A stretch of 64,000 nucleotides of DNA from Dendrophyllia cribrosa (taxonomy: Eukaryota; Cnidaria; Anthozoa; Scleractinia; Dendrophylliidae), in the NCBI GenBank assembly GCA_024195265.1, contig JAJLRJ010000007.1, forward strand, positions 5,724,058 to 5,788,057. The letters run 5' to 3'. Below are positions 25,399-34,010 of this stretch, piece by piece. Under the pieces are notes generated by a model that had not been told where the DNA came from, did not search any database, and saw only the letters and a program-made list of their open reading frames with translations. Positions within the stretch are counted from its first letter, which is position 1. Every line of letters starts with the position of its first letter. Position numbers and translations under genes: made by a program.

Positions 25399-25476
25399 TG
25401 GAGATGTACCTGTGATGTGATTTGTTTCGCGTCACTAGTCGTCCTTGTGTCCTTCTTCCCCTCCTTTATAACCTGA
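25399..25476 (-). other. Candidate small exon (minus strand)
   Basis: Read on the minus strand, CATCTCAG is followed by a 63-nt stretch open in only one frame (VIKEGKKDTRTTSDAKQIT) and ends at TCACAG followed by GTACAT, matching acceptor and donor borders. A similar module lies at about 26021-26098. Borders are approximate and there is no transcript support. Confidence 0.25.
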
Positions 25477-25883
25477 GATGAAAACGAATTTTGTATTAAG
25501 CCAGGTAAAACAAGATCGGGAGTCAACGAGAGCTTAAGAATAAGAATTAGACGAGAGTTTCCTTTAAGTCTCAGTGACTATAGTGATTCCATTCAAAAGA
25601 AATTAAAAGCGTACAAGTAGCATGTACACGTTTTTAAAGCGCTTATCTTTTTAATAGTGGTCAAATTCTTGACTGAAATCTCTTCATTTAAAAAAACGGA
25701 TCTGGATAGCTTTGCAGTAGCTGGATGAGGCGAACGAATACAATAATAATGCCCTCCATGAACTTCATAAGTGGTCATGATTAAGTAGCTGAGCCCACAG
25801 AATATTTTCGACAACTGCTGACTGCAAAACTCTCATAAAAGATCTCAAGCTCAAGCAAGGGCCAAACGAAAGAAAACTCCTCT

Positions 25884-25962
25884 AACGATGACTTTAACGA
25901 TGACTCTAACGATGACTCTAACGATGACTCTAACGATGACTCTAACGATGACTCTAACGATG
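25884..25962. repeat. 12-bp tandem repeat
   Basis: About six copies of GATGACTCTAAC. In one minus-strand frame this gives a repeated Glu-Ser-Ser-Leu pattern, which is an artefact of the repeat. Confidence 0.9.
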
Positions 25963-26020
25963 AAATTTGATGAGAGCTCTCGAGAAGCGCATGACCGATT
26001 TCAAGCCAAACGAGGGACTT

Positions 26021-26098
26021 ACCTGTGATACATTTCTTGCCATGAACTATCCTTGGGTTCTTTTTCCTTTTCATGATTATGAAAATTCCCCAGTCTAA
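26021..26098 (-). other. Candidate small exon (minus strand)
   Basis: Minus-strand sequence between TCTTAG and a strong donor CACAG/GTAAGT is open in the frame LGNFHNHEKEKEPKDSSWQ. Lysine/glutamate-rich, similar in character to the module near 25.4 kb. It may belong to the same decayed gene as the repeated exon-like blocks at 26.5-31 kb. Confidence 0.3.
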
Positions 26099-26510
26099 GA
26101 CAGAAATATTAGATTTTTAATAAATTCTCCAAAAAGGGTATTCATTAATTTTTTTTTCAATTTTGTTTGATAGCTCAATGTATGAAATTGCGTATTACTG
26201 GGAAAACTGTCTCAAAGACCCTACTTCTTTTCCTTCATAAATGTTGTCCATATCCATTTCCACTAGATAGTCATTCTCTAGGTGTTTTGTTTCCATGGCA
26301 ATGACAACTGATAAATAGGGATACAAATTTTGGAATCCTCTCATGAACCACAATTGCAAGAGAGAAAAATGTGCGTCATTTTGTAAATTATATGCATGTG
26401 CTTTTCGTCAGTGGCCTATTATCTGTTCTGTTCAATCCCAGCTATGGATAAACCTTGTTCTGTGATGGGCTTGAATGGATGAATTAGAAAACATTAAGGC
26501 GTATATATAC

Positions 26511-26582
26511 CTTGTTGCAATTGGTATCTCGCATCTTAGTATCACCATCTCCAGGCTAATAGGCTCCTGGCATCCCTGAGAA
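26511..26582 (-). other. Exon-like module, copy A
   Basis: Minus-strand block preceded by TTGCAG and followed by GTATAT. It is 72 bp, 18 bp shorter than copies B and C. With one base carried in, it is open as SQGCQEPISLEMVILRC and onward. Part of a family of duplicated modules; see 28736-28825. Confidence 0.35.
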
Positions 26583-27275
26583 CTGCAAGATTTAACGATG
26601 CAAAACTTTGATTAACATTGCAATTGGTAAATATTAGTTATTGATGTGAAATCGTAGAGCGGTCTTCACTCGAGTGTCGTAAAACAAAAAGCAAAGTAAC
26701 CACTCTAGGCAGTCACAACAAACACAGACAATCCAACGAACCAATCAGAGCTAGCTAGCAGCAAATACATGTAGTCGGTGCGGGCGATCAAGTCAGAATT
26801 GATTTTGGTTTTACCTCTGATTGGTTGAAAAAGTGGCATGAGATATTTTAATGAGGTTAGTTTCTAGAGAAACTGTGGTGCTGCGTCGGTGGGGGGATGA
26901 AACACGAGAATTTAGTTTTATCGACTGAGTCGATAAGGTAAATTGACCACCGTAAAAAGATTCAAATAGCTGACGTTTCGAGCGCTAGCCCTTCGTCGGA
27001 GCGAATCAAGGAATTGTGGGTAGTGTGTGGTTTATATAGTAAGCGGTGGAGCTACGCTATTGGTGGAAATTTGGTGACGTGAAAAACAAATGTAGATTAG
27101 TTGAATGAAAAGCGTTCGTTGATTCCGTGGGGTTTGAGAGTGCCGATTTGAAAGATGATTTTTTGTTCTAGGTTTTTACGGCTTTCTGTGTTACCCTGGT
27201 GTAGGGAAAGGCCGCAGATTGTCATGTGTTGTTTAGAATGGTTAGTAAGATTAAAATGGCGCGCGACTGGTTTGG

Positions 27276-28157
27276 ATGCGTCTTTGTCATTTTTTTCAAC
27301 GTCTCGGAGATGTTCACGAAAACGGTCGCCCAGTTAAAAACGCCATTCCGTATTCTCAATTTCTCAGACTTCGACGTCTATGTAGTGATGACTCTGATTT
27401 TTCCAACAAATCAGAAGAAATGTGCCAGTTTTTCAAGAAACGTGGGTACCCTGACTCTGTTGTTAATACGGGCCAACAACGTGCACAACAGATCGACAGA
27501 CAGTCAGCACTACAAACGCCACAGAAGGAACAGAACGAGAGAATTCCATTCACCCTCACTTTCCACCCACACAACAACACAGTCAAAAGCATCATTTTAA
27601 AAAATTTCAAATTACTCCAAAACGACCTCGAAACTGGCAGAATTTTTTCACAACCCCCACTAATTTCATTCAAACGTGACAAAAACATAGGCAACTTTCT
27701 AGTTACGAGCGCACTGAAATCTGACGATGTACCGGGAACTTTCAAATGCACACGCACACGATGTAACACTTGTCCTTTCATTCACAACGCGGACAAAATA
27801 ACAGGACCCAAACGATCTATTAAAATCACTGATCGTTTTACATGCACCTCCGTAAATGTTATCTACTGCATTACATGTACTTTTTGCAAAAAGATATACA
27901 TTGGCGAAACAGGGAGGAGACTGGGCGACCGTTTTCGTGAACATCTCCGAGACGTTGAAAAAAATGACAAAGACGCATCCAAACCAGTCGCGCGCCATTT
28001 TAATCTTACTAACCATTCTAAACAACACATGACAATCTGCGGCCTTTCCCTACACCAGGGTAACACAGAAAGCCGTAAAAACCTAGAACAAAAAATCATC
28101 TTTCAAATCGGCACTCTCAAACCCCACGGAATCAACGAACGCTTTTCATTCAACTAA
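27276..28157 (+). CDS. Penelope-like element protein, C-terminal fragment with GIY-YIG endonuclease domain
   Basis: The frame is 293 codons, but roughly the first 20 (27276-27334) come from the inverted arm read backwards, so genuine coding starts near 27335. What remains is the region following the reverse-transcriptase palm (IPYSQFLRLRRLCSDDSDF), a linker with CTRTRCNTC, and then a GIY-YIG-type nuclease: VIYCITCTFCKKIYIGETGR, then RRLGDRFREHL and a downstream VARHFNLTNHS block. Penelope proteins pair a reverse transcriptase with this nuclease for target-primed insertion. Here all reverse-transcriptase catalytic motifs are missing through truncation, so the copy cannot move by itself. The stop at 28155-28157 is natural for the family. 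Confidence 0.88.
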   Translation: MRLCHFFQRLGDVHENGRPVKNAIPYSQFLRLRRLCSDDSDFSNKSEEMCQFFKKRGYPDSVVNTGQQRAQQIDRQSALQTPQKEQNERIPFTLTFHPHNNTVKSIILKNFKLLQNDLETGRIFSQPPLISFKRDKNIGNFLVTSALKSDDVPGTFKCTRTRCNTCPFIHNADKITGPKRSIKITDRFTCTSVNVIYCITCTFCKKIYIGETGRRLGDRFREHLRDVEKNDKDASKPVARHFNLTNHSKQHMTICGLSLHQGNTESRKNLEQKIIFQIGTLKPHGINERFSFN

Positions 28158-28253
28158 TCTACATTTGTTTTTCACGTCACCAAATTTCCACCAATAGCGT
28201 AGCTCCACCGCTTACTATATAAACCACACACTACCCACAATTCCTTGATTCGC

Positions 28254-28285
28254 TCCGACGAAGGGCTAGCGCTCGAAACGTCAGC
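28254..28285 (+). ncRNA. Hammerhead-like ribozyme motif in Penelope terminal repeat
   Basis: The order is a CCGACGA box, a short stem GGGC/GCTC closed by TAGC, a GAAA box, then CGTC, flanked by GCT and AGC that can pair as helix I. This matches the core of the hammerhead (CUGANGA, stem II, GAAA, UH) except that the conserved U after the first C is C here. Helix III is reduced to one pair, as in the small hammerhead variants known from Penelope-like elements, which are reported to act as dimers. An inverted copy is present in the left arm at about 26969-27000. Activity is not shown. Confidence 0.55.
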
Positions 28286-28603
28286 TATTTGAATCTTTTT
28301 ACGGTGGTCAATTTACCTTATCGACTCAGTCGATAAAACTAAATTCTCATGAGATATTTTAACTAATCACAAATGCGCATCAATGTAAAACCGAAGCAGT
28401 TTTCTTCTTAAGGAGCCTCCTGTCTTCAACCCGCAATTACCTGCAATTCTCTACAAATAAAACTGTTTACGAGACAAAAAAGCACTAGCAAAATAAAACA
28501 GACTTTTCTAATCAGTGTATTATGAAGCATGTATGTGTGGCAATAATGTGTGCTTAAAAATTGCGCGCGCGTGTTGCGTGTATGTGCTTGCAAGTTACAG
28601 GCG

Positions 28604-28605
<2 letters not shown>

Positions 28606-28666
<61 letters not shown>

Positions 28667-28712
28667 CACTCTCTTTCTCTATCACACGCATGCACACACA
28701 CACACACACACA
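28606..28712. repeat. (CA)n and (CT)n microsatellite
   Basis: Compound dinucleotide tract: CA repeats, then CT-rich with AT interruptions, then CA repeats. Shorter CT tracts occupy the same relative position in the other copies of the duplicated block (29812, 30830, 31436). Confidence 0.95.
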
Positions 28713-28735
28713 CAATAAAAAGGACGTATATTTAC

Positions 28736-28825
28736 CTAGATGCAATTAGTAACTCGCCATTGGCTTTCCCTTGTAGCGGATTTGTCAGTATCTCCAGTCT
28801 TATTGGCTCCTGGCATCCCTGAGAA
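28736..28825 (-). other. Exon-like module, copy B
   Basis: A 90-bp minus-strand block preceded by CTTACAG and followed by GTAAAT. With one carried-in base it is open for its whole length (SQGCQEPIRLEILTNPLQG, then KANGELLIAS). The start C-x-E-P-I/L loosely recalls the beginning of discoidin (F5/8 type C) domains, but the rest does not fit well enough to assign it. Copies A, C and D are homologous with similar borders; D has lost 2 bp and is frameshifted, and reading phases do not chain between neighbouring modules. It is therefore either a gene with duplicated exons or, more likely, a decayed tandem array of one exon. Confidence 0.4.
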
Positions 28826-29838
28826 CTGTAAGATTAAAACAATGCAAAACTACGAGTTAGTTGGAACCTTATATTTAGTTGCGTGTTACATGCCAATTTT
28901 ATTTCTTATTCTAATATCACTTGAACGTCGTAAAACCAAAACCATTGATATGCTATTTAGCTTTGTGATTTAGCCTTGTGATTTAGCCAAAGCTCAGTAA
29001 TGCAAAACCGAAGCAAAATTGCTTTCGATACTCAATCTTTCTCAATCGTAAAAATCCACAGGTTTTTCAATAATTACCTGTAAGTTGCCTTTTGTGTTAA
29101 GCGGTGGATTGTTGATAGACTTCAGACACATTTTCTACACATGGAGCCTCCTGTCTTCAATCAATAATTACCTGTAAGTTGCCTTTTGTGTTAAGCGGTG
29201 GATTATTGATAGACTTCAGACACATTTTCTACACATGGAGCCTCCTGTCTTCAATCAATAATCACCTGCAACTCTCTACAAATAAAACTGTTTACGAGAC
29301 AAAAGAGCATTAGTAATATAAAACAGACTATTCTAATCAGTGTAATCAGCCAGTCTAATCAGCCAATCCTGTGAGGCGTTCCGAGATGTACATGCCGCCT
29401 CATCACAGAGCGAAGCAATGCAAAACCAAAGCAATAGCAAAATTACTTTCGATACTTAATTGAAAACCGCACTGTTAGTTTTCCTTAAGAATTCGTAAGA
29501 ATTTCCGTAAGAATTCCCGAGGTTTTTAAAAACTTACCTGTTAGTTAGTTGCCTTTTCTGTTAAGCGGTGGATTGTTGATAAACTTGCAAACCATTGCCT
29601 TCGAAAGGAGCCATCTATCTTCAATCAATATTATCTGCAATTCTCTACAAATAAAAATGTTTACGGGATAAAAGAGTATTAGTAATATAAAACAGACTAT
29701 TCTAATTAATGTAATTATAAAGCATGAAAGTGGCTATAATGTGTGCTTAGAAATTAACGCGCGCGTGTTGCGTGTATGTACTTGCGCAGTTACAGGCGTC
29801 GCGCACACACAGTCTCTCTCTCTCTCGTACTGATTTAC

Positions 29839-29928
29839 CTGGCTTCAACAGGTATCTCCCCATTGGTTTTCCCTTGTAGCGGAATTGTTAGCATCTGTAT
29901 TCTTATTGGCTCCAGGCATCCCTGAGAA
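29839..29928 (-). other. Exon-like module, copy C
   Basis: A 90-bp minus-strand block between TTGCAG and GTAAAT, open in the same phase as copy B (SQGCLEPIRIQMLTIPLQG, then KTNGEIPVEA). Amino acids are more conserved at CxEPI and PLQGK than elsewhere, which hints at past coding constraint. Confidence 0.4.
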
Positions 29929-30054
29929 CTGCAAGATTAAAACATTGCAAAACTGTGAGATTAACATTGCAATTGCTAAATATAGTTAGAACCCTATTTT
30001 TGATAGCATACTGTGACCCAAGCTTATTTATTAATCTGATATCTTAGACCGTTT

Positions 30055-30486
30055 TCACTTGAGTGCCGTAAAACCAAAACCAAAGTAATTACTGTTTGCC
30101 AATCACATACAATAGACGCAGACAATCCATTAAACCTGGAGACAAATACATGTTGTCGCCGTCAAGCACAAGAAGCGTGTGCGAGCAAGTTAGAATTGGT
30201 TTTGCTTTTACCTCTGATTGGTTAAGAAAGTGGCACGAGATATTTTAGCCAATCACAAACAGACGCCATGGACCTCGTCAGAACCTCTAATTTCATTGGA
30301 TCTGGGTATCACGCAGATGTGTTGTTTTCAGGACTAGGGTCCATTCTTCTGTTGTCTGTTCTATTGTTTTCTCAGCCAATCCTGTGAGGCGTTCCGAAAA
30401 GCACAAGCTGCCTCATCACAGAGCGCAGCAATGCAAAACCGAAGCAATAGCACTATTACTTTCGATACTTAATTGAAAACAGCCCT
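30055..30486. mobile_element. Diverged mariner-type MITE with internal insertion
   Basis: Left end GTTTTCACTTGAGTGCCG and right end ACTTAATTGAAAAC are relatives of the 19939-20220 element. The interior from about 30262 to 30420 is extra sequence relative to that copy. Confidence 0.55.
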
Positions 30487-30565
30487 GTTACTTTTCCTTT
30501 CTTAATCGTACGAATTCCAGAGGTTTTTCAAGACTTACCTGTTAGTTAGTTAGTTAGTTAGTTAC

Positions 30566-30626
30566 CTTTTGTGTTTAGCGGTGGATTGTTGATAGACTTG
30601 CAAACCATTTTCTTGAAAGGAGCCAA
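30566..30626 (-). other. Second exon-like module
   Basis: A 61-bp minus-strand block preceded by GAAGACAG and followed by GTAACT, open as LAPFKKMVCKSINNPPLNTK. Related blocks near 29575, 29200, 29100 and 31175 contain stops or shifts in that frame, so at most one copy retains coding potential. Confidence 0.3.
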
Positions 30627-30878
30627 CTGTCTTCAATCAATAATTACCTGTACAATTATCTATAAATAAAACTGTTTACGAGACAAAAGAGTATTAGTTA
30701 TATACAACAGACTTTTCTAATCCGTGTAATTATGAAGCATATAAGCGGCTATAATATGTGCTTAGAAATTAACGCGCGCGTGTTGCATGTACAATGTATG
30801 TGCTTGCGCAGTTACAGGCGTCGCGCACCCAGTCTCTCTCTCTCTGTTACTCACACACAAAATAGGACGTATATTTAC

Positions 30879-30966
30879 CTAGATGCAACTGTATCTCGTC
30901 ATTGGCGCTTTCCTTGCAGCGAATTTGTCAGTATCTCCAGTCGAATAGGCTCCAGGCAACACTGAA
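30879..30966 (-). other. Exon-like module, copy D (frameshifted)
   Basis: An 88-bp homologue of copies B and C with the same flanking AG and GT. It has lost two bases near its start and meets a stop, so it is a pseudo-exon if the family is coding at all. Confidence 0.4.
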
Positions 30967-31499
30967 CTGCAAGATTTAAACAATGCAAAACTGCAAGATT
31001 AACATTGCAATTGCTAAATGTAGTTAAAACGTTATTTTCCCAAGCGTATTGCCGCCCAAGTATATTTCTTAATCTGATATTCTAGAGCGAGTTTCACTCT
31101 ATTGTCGTGAAAAGAAAGTGAAAAAAGTCCACATGTTTTTCAAGACTTACTTCTTAGTTGTTGTCTTGTGCGTTCAGTGGTTGATTGTTGATAAAATTGT
31201 GATCTATGATCCATTTTCGTCATAAGCTGCCGTCTGTCTTCAATCAGTAATTACCTTCAATTCTCTAGAAATAAAACTATTTACGAGACAAAAGAGCGTT
31301 ACTAATATAGAAAGGATTATTGTAATCAGTATAATTACGAAGAATGAAAGTGGCTATAACATGCGCTGAAAAATTATCGCGCGCTTGTTGCGTGTACTGA
31401 TGTGCTTGCACAGTTACAGGAGTCGCGCGCACACAGTCTCTCTCTCTCTCCCTCTCTCCCTCTCATCCTCTCTCATTCATTCTCTCTCTCGATTATCAT

Positions 31500-32840
31500 C
31501 ATTGATCTTCCCTCTCCTTGTGAAAATAGGGTCATCAATCCTCGTACTCCAAGTTGATCTGTCTCTGGCTGCAGTCTCTGCTTCTCTCCAGGTTCTAAAT
31601 CCTAGCTGTGTCCTTTCTTTATCACCGGTATTCTCCACCCGTCTCTTGGCCGTCTCCTTCTACGCTTGCCTTCGGGTGCATCTTACTTGTTCACCAATTG
31701 ACCTTGTGCCAGATCTTTCTCCAATCTCTTCATTACTGACCCTCATCAGCCAGTAAACCTACAGAATTTTCCTTAAGCATGAAGATGACGATGAAGTTAA
31801 ATTGGTTGTCCAGTGCCGGAAGGCAAACGGATTGCACAAGACCGCGAAAAAAGCATTAAAATCGCAGTATGAGCCAATAGGCCTTTATCACGCCCCGCCA
31901 TTTTGTATAAAAACGAAAGATTTACGCCGCCCAGCTTCGCAGTGAAAAAGTTGTAAACGAGGTTGGGCGGGCAAAAACAAAGCATTTTATTCTCCGGGGA
32001 GTCAACATGGCCGCCGCGTGATAAAGGCCTATGGGCGTTTAATTATAGTCAATCATTTCAAGGCCTATGGCAAACACCTTTTTTCTCCAAGGTAAATCAA
32101 TACAAATTCCATCCCACGATGCATCATTTTAAAGCTAATGATTGATAAGAGTATTTCATACATTATTACATGTGTTAGGTTTATCCCAAAACTGTAGCTT
32201 ATTTTACTGCTATTAGTGCACAGATAAATGTCATGCATATGAGTACTAGTATGGACGTATTTTAAAGTTATAGGGTTTGACAACTATATCATATGAAGGG
32301 AGAGGGGTAATATTATACTAAAAATAAAACAGTTTTTGCGGCAAAAATTCATACAATACTAGTTGGATGAACGAACACGCAGCTGTGTGCAGAAAATCGT
32401 TTCGACATGGACGCACAATTGCAATTGTTTCGAGTAGTATACCGTAAGATATCCCACGAGTCACTTGATTTTTCTTAGTGTACAAAGGAGCCTTTTGTGT
32501 ATACAAAGAAAACCCAAGTCACGAGTATTTCATGACTTTATAACTTTGACACCACAGTTTTTTGATAATTTTCGGGTGTTGCTACAATGCAAGTTTGTGC
32601 TCCAAAGTTTATCGAAGACTCCCAACAATTTCCCGGAGGTGTTACCCATGTCGGATGATTCAAGTTCAGGTCCAAACGTCATTTTAATACTTTCGGTCAT
32701 TTTTGCCGAAGATTACCGAAGACTTCCGAAGATTAGCGAGGAAGATACGAAGATGTTTCGATTATAACCCACTTACATTTCTAGTTCAGAACACTAGCTA
32801 GTTTAATTTACGACGCCGATAAACTCACTGCGCGAAAAAT
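31500..32840. other. Spacer with one small inverted-repeat element
   Basis: At about 31886-32033, ATAGGCCTTTATCACG is matched by the inverse CGTGATAAAGGCCTAT, probably a short foldback MITE. Otherwise no gene or RNA is apparent. Confidence 0.5.
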
Positions 32841-32845
32841 TGGCT

Positions 32846-33164
32846 TTGATCACCTTTGATTTACATCAATGGTGTGACAAGGTTGCGCGATTTTGGCATC
32901 AAATGAGATCAAAGGTTTTTGACACTCTTTTGACGCGCGTCAAAAGTGCTAGACATTTGATGCATATCACAGGCGAATCAAAGGTACCTTTGTACAAGTC
33001 AAAGCCCTATTTGACAGCACCTTTGATTTAGTATACCTTTGATAAGCGTCAAAGGTGCACTAATTTTGACTTAAATTAAAGACTGGCTTTGCCACCTTTG
33101 ACATCCGTGTCAAAGAATTGGCGAAGACGGTCTTTGCCATATTTAACATATGTCAAAGGTGTAT
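32846..33164. repeat. Cluster of CACCTTTGA / TCAAAGGTG words
   Basis: In about 320 bp the word ACCTTTGA or its inverse TCAAAGGT, exact or with one change, occurs more than ten times in both orientations, forming many alternative short hairpins such as TCAAAGGTACCTTTG near 32974. It does not behave like a regular tandem repeat. Confidence 0.75.
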
Positions 33165-33365
33165 GGTAACGAAAAGTGAAGATGTAGGATGTAAATATTA
33201 TGCTCTGAAGTTACTAAACGAAATTCCGTGTCGTTTAGGCATATGTGAGGATTGTATTGAATGATGCGACGAACTGCATTGAATTCTACGTACTATATAG
33301 TTTTGGACCAGTCTTGATTCCGTGACGTTAGCAAAAGATGCCTTAAGCTTCGTAACAAAATCGGA

Positions 33366-34010
33366 TTATTGAATATCCTTGAAACAATAATTCAATGAAT
33401 AATAGCACGTCCCCCTGGATCGGTTCCCAGAGGACCAAGTCACTGCCAACCAGCTCACGGTACTGTATGCAGTGTCCAGCCAGTCAGAATATCTTTCTCC
33501 TGATATTGACGGAGAGACTAGGCAGGTCACCATAGATGGCTTTGCTTCTTCTGACACTATCCTACCATGAGACATTGAGGACTATCCTAAGCATGCGAGT
33601 ATAGCAGCCGTTAAGCCGAGCCTCTTGCAATAGTGTGAGCGTCCATGCCTCCGAGCCGAAGGGTAAAATAAGCTCTTCTGGCATGGTGGACTTCAAGATG
33701 TTCTTGAGGTCGTGGAGAGCTCTCCAGGCTTGTTGTTTCTTCACGTGGATGTCTTTCTCAGTGGAGCTGATATACGGTAGTAGCCATGGGGAGAGTCCTT
33801 TTTGTCAGCGAGTGATAAACCATCTTTGGATGGTGACATTGACTTCCTTCTTGATGTTGAAGCTTATGACCTCTGTTTTCTTAGCGCAGAGCCGATAGAC
33901 CCACCTTCTTGCATTTACCCTCCACGCTAAGCAGCAAAGCCTGTGCCTTCTCAACTGAGTCTGTCACAAGCACTATGTCATCGGCCAAGTCGAAGTCAGT
34001 CTGGACCACA
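33366..34010 (-). pseudogene. Decayed LINE reverse transcriptase fragment
   Basis: Minus-strand reading starts with TDFDLADDIVLVTDSVEKAQ, a variant of the catalytic Y/F-A-D-D motif of reverse transcriptases. After stops and shifts it continues with ILPFGSEAWTLTLLQEARLN, then TRMLRIVLNVSW, the hallmark C-terminal stretch of many LINE ORFs, and ends with a block near LGPLGTDPG. The frame is broken several times and the 5' part is missing. It is a different lineage from the LINE at 37-40 kb, with the style of RTE-like or related clades, though the clade is not certain. Confidence 0.72.

Larger units (their letters stand above)
26852..28348 (+). mobile_element. Penelope-like retroelement, 5'-truncated, with inverted 3' copy
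   Basis: A 1497-bp insertion flanked by the 14-bp duplication ATGAGATATTTTAA (26838-26851 and 28349-28362). The right arm 27920-28348 and the left arm 26906-27334 are inverted copies of 429 bp with no differences in the parts compared. The centre encodes the C-terminal part of a Penelope-type protein ending in a GIY-YIG nuclease domain. An inverted partial copy at the 5' side is a known outcome of Penelope insertion. It landed in a mariner-type MITE whose halves remain at about 26657-26837 and 28363-28410. Identical arms and an intact target duplication indicate a very recent event. Confidence 0.9.
26480..31450. repeat. Tandem segmental duplication of an approximately 1-kb block with exon-like modules
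   Basis: Related blocks occur at about 26.48-26.65, 28.43-28.87, 29.27-30.00, 30.63-31.04 and 31.24-31.45 kb. Each contains parts of an order: TCTACAAATAAAACTG..., a GCGCGCGTGTTGCGTG run, a CA/CT microsatellite, then an exon-like block with CCCTGAGAACTGCAAG. Shorter copies of a second module (GCGGTGGATTGTTGATAG) lie at about 29100, 29200, 29575, 30585 and 31175. Mariner-type MITE relatives and a Penelope-like insertion are embedded in the array. Confidence 0.8.

Noticed and set aside
25781..26074. 97-codon minus-strand frame with Glu-Ser-Ser-Leu repeats
   Set aside because: The repeat is a 12-bp tandem microsatellite; only the segment near 26021-26098 has splice-like borders, and it favours a different frame.
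27276..27335. N-terminal 20 residues of the 293-codon Penelope frame
   Set aside because: They are the inverted arm read antisense and are not part of the element's protein.
27699..28099. Minus-strand frames over the Penelope coding region
   Set aside because: Shadows of the plus-strand GIY-YIG coding sequence.
28515..28822. Frames rich in His-Thr and Leu-Ser
   Set aside because: Products of the (CA)n/(CT)n microsatellite in three frames.
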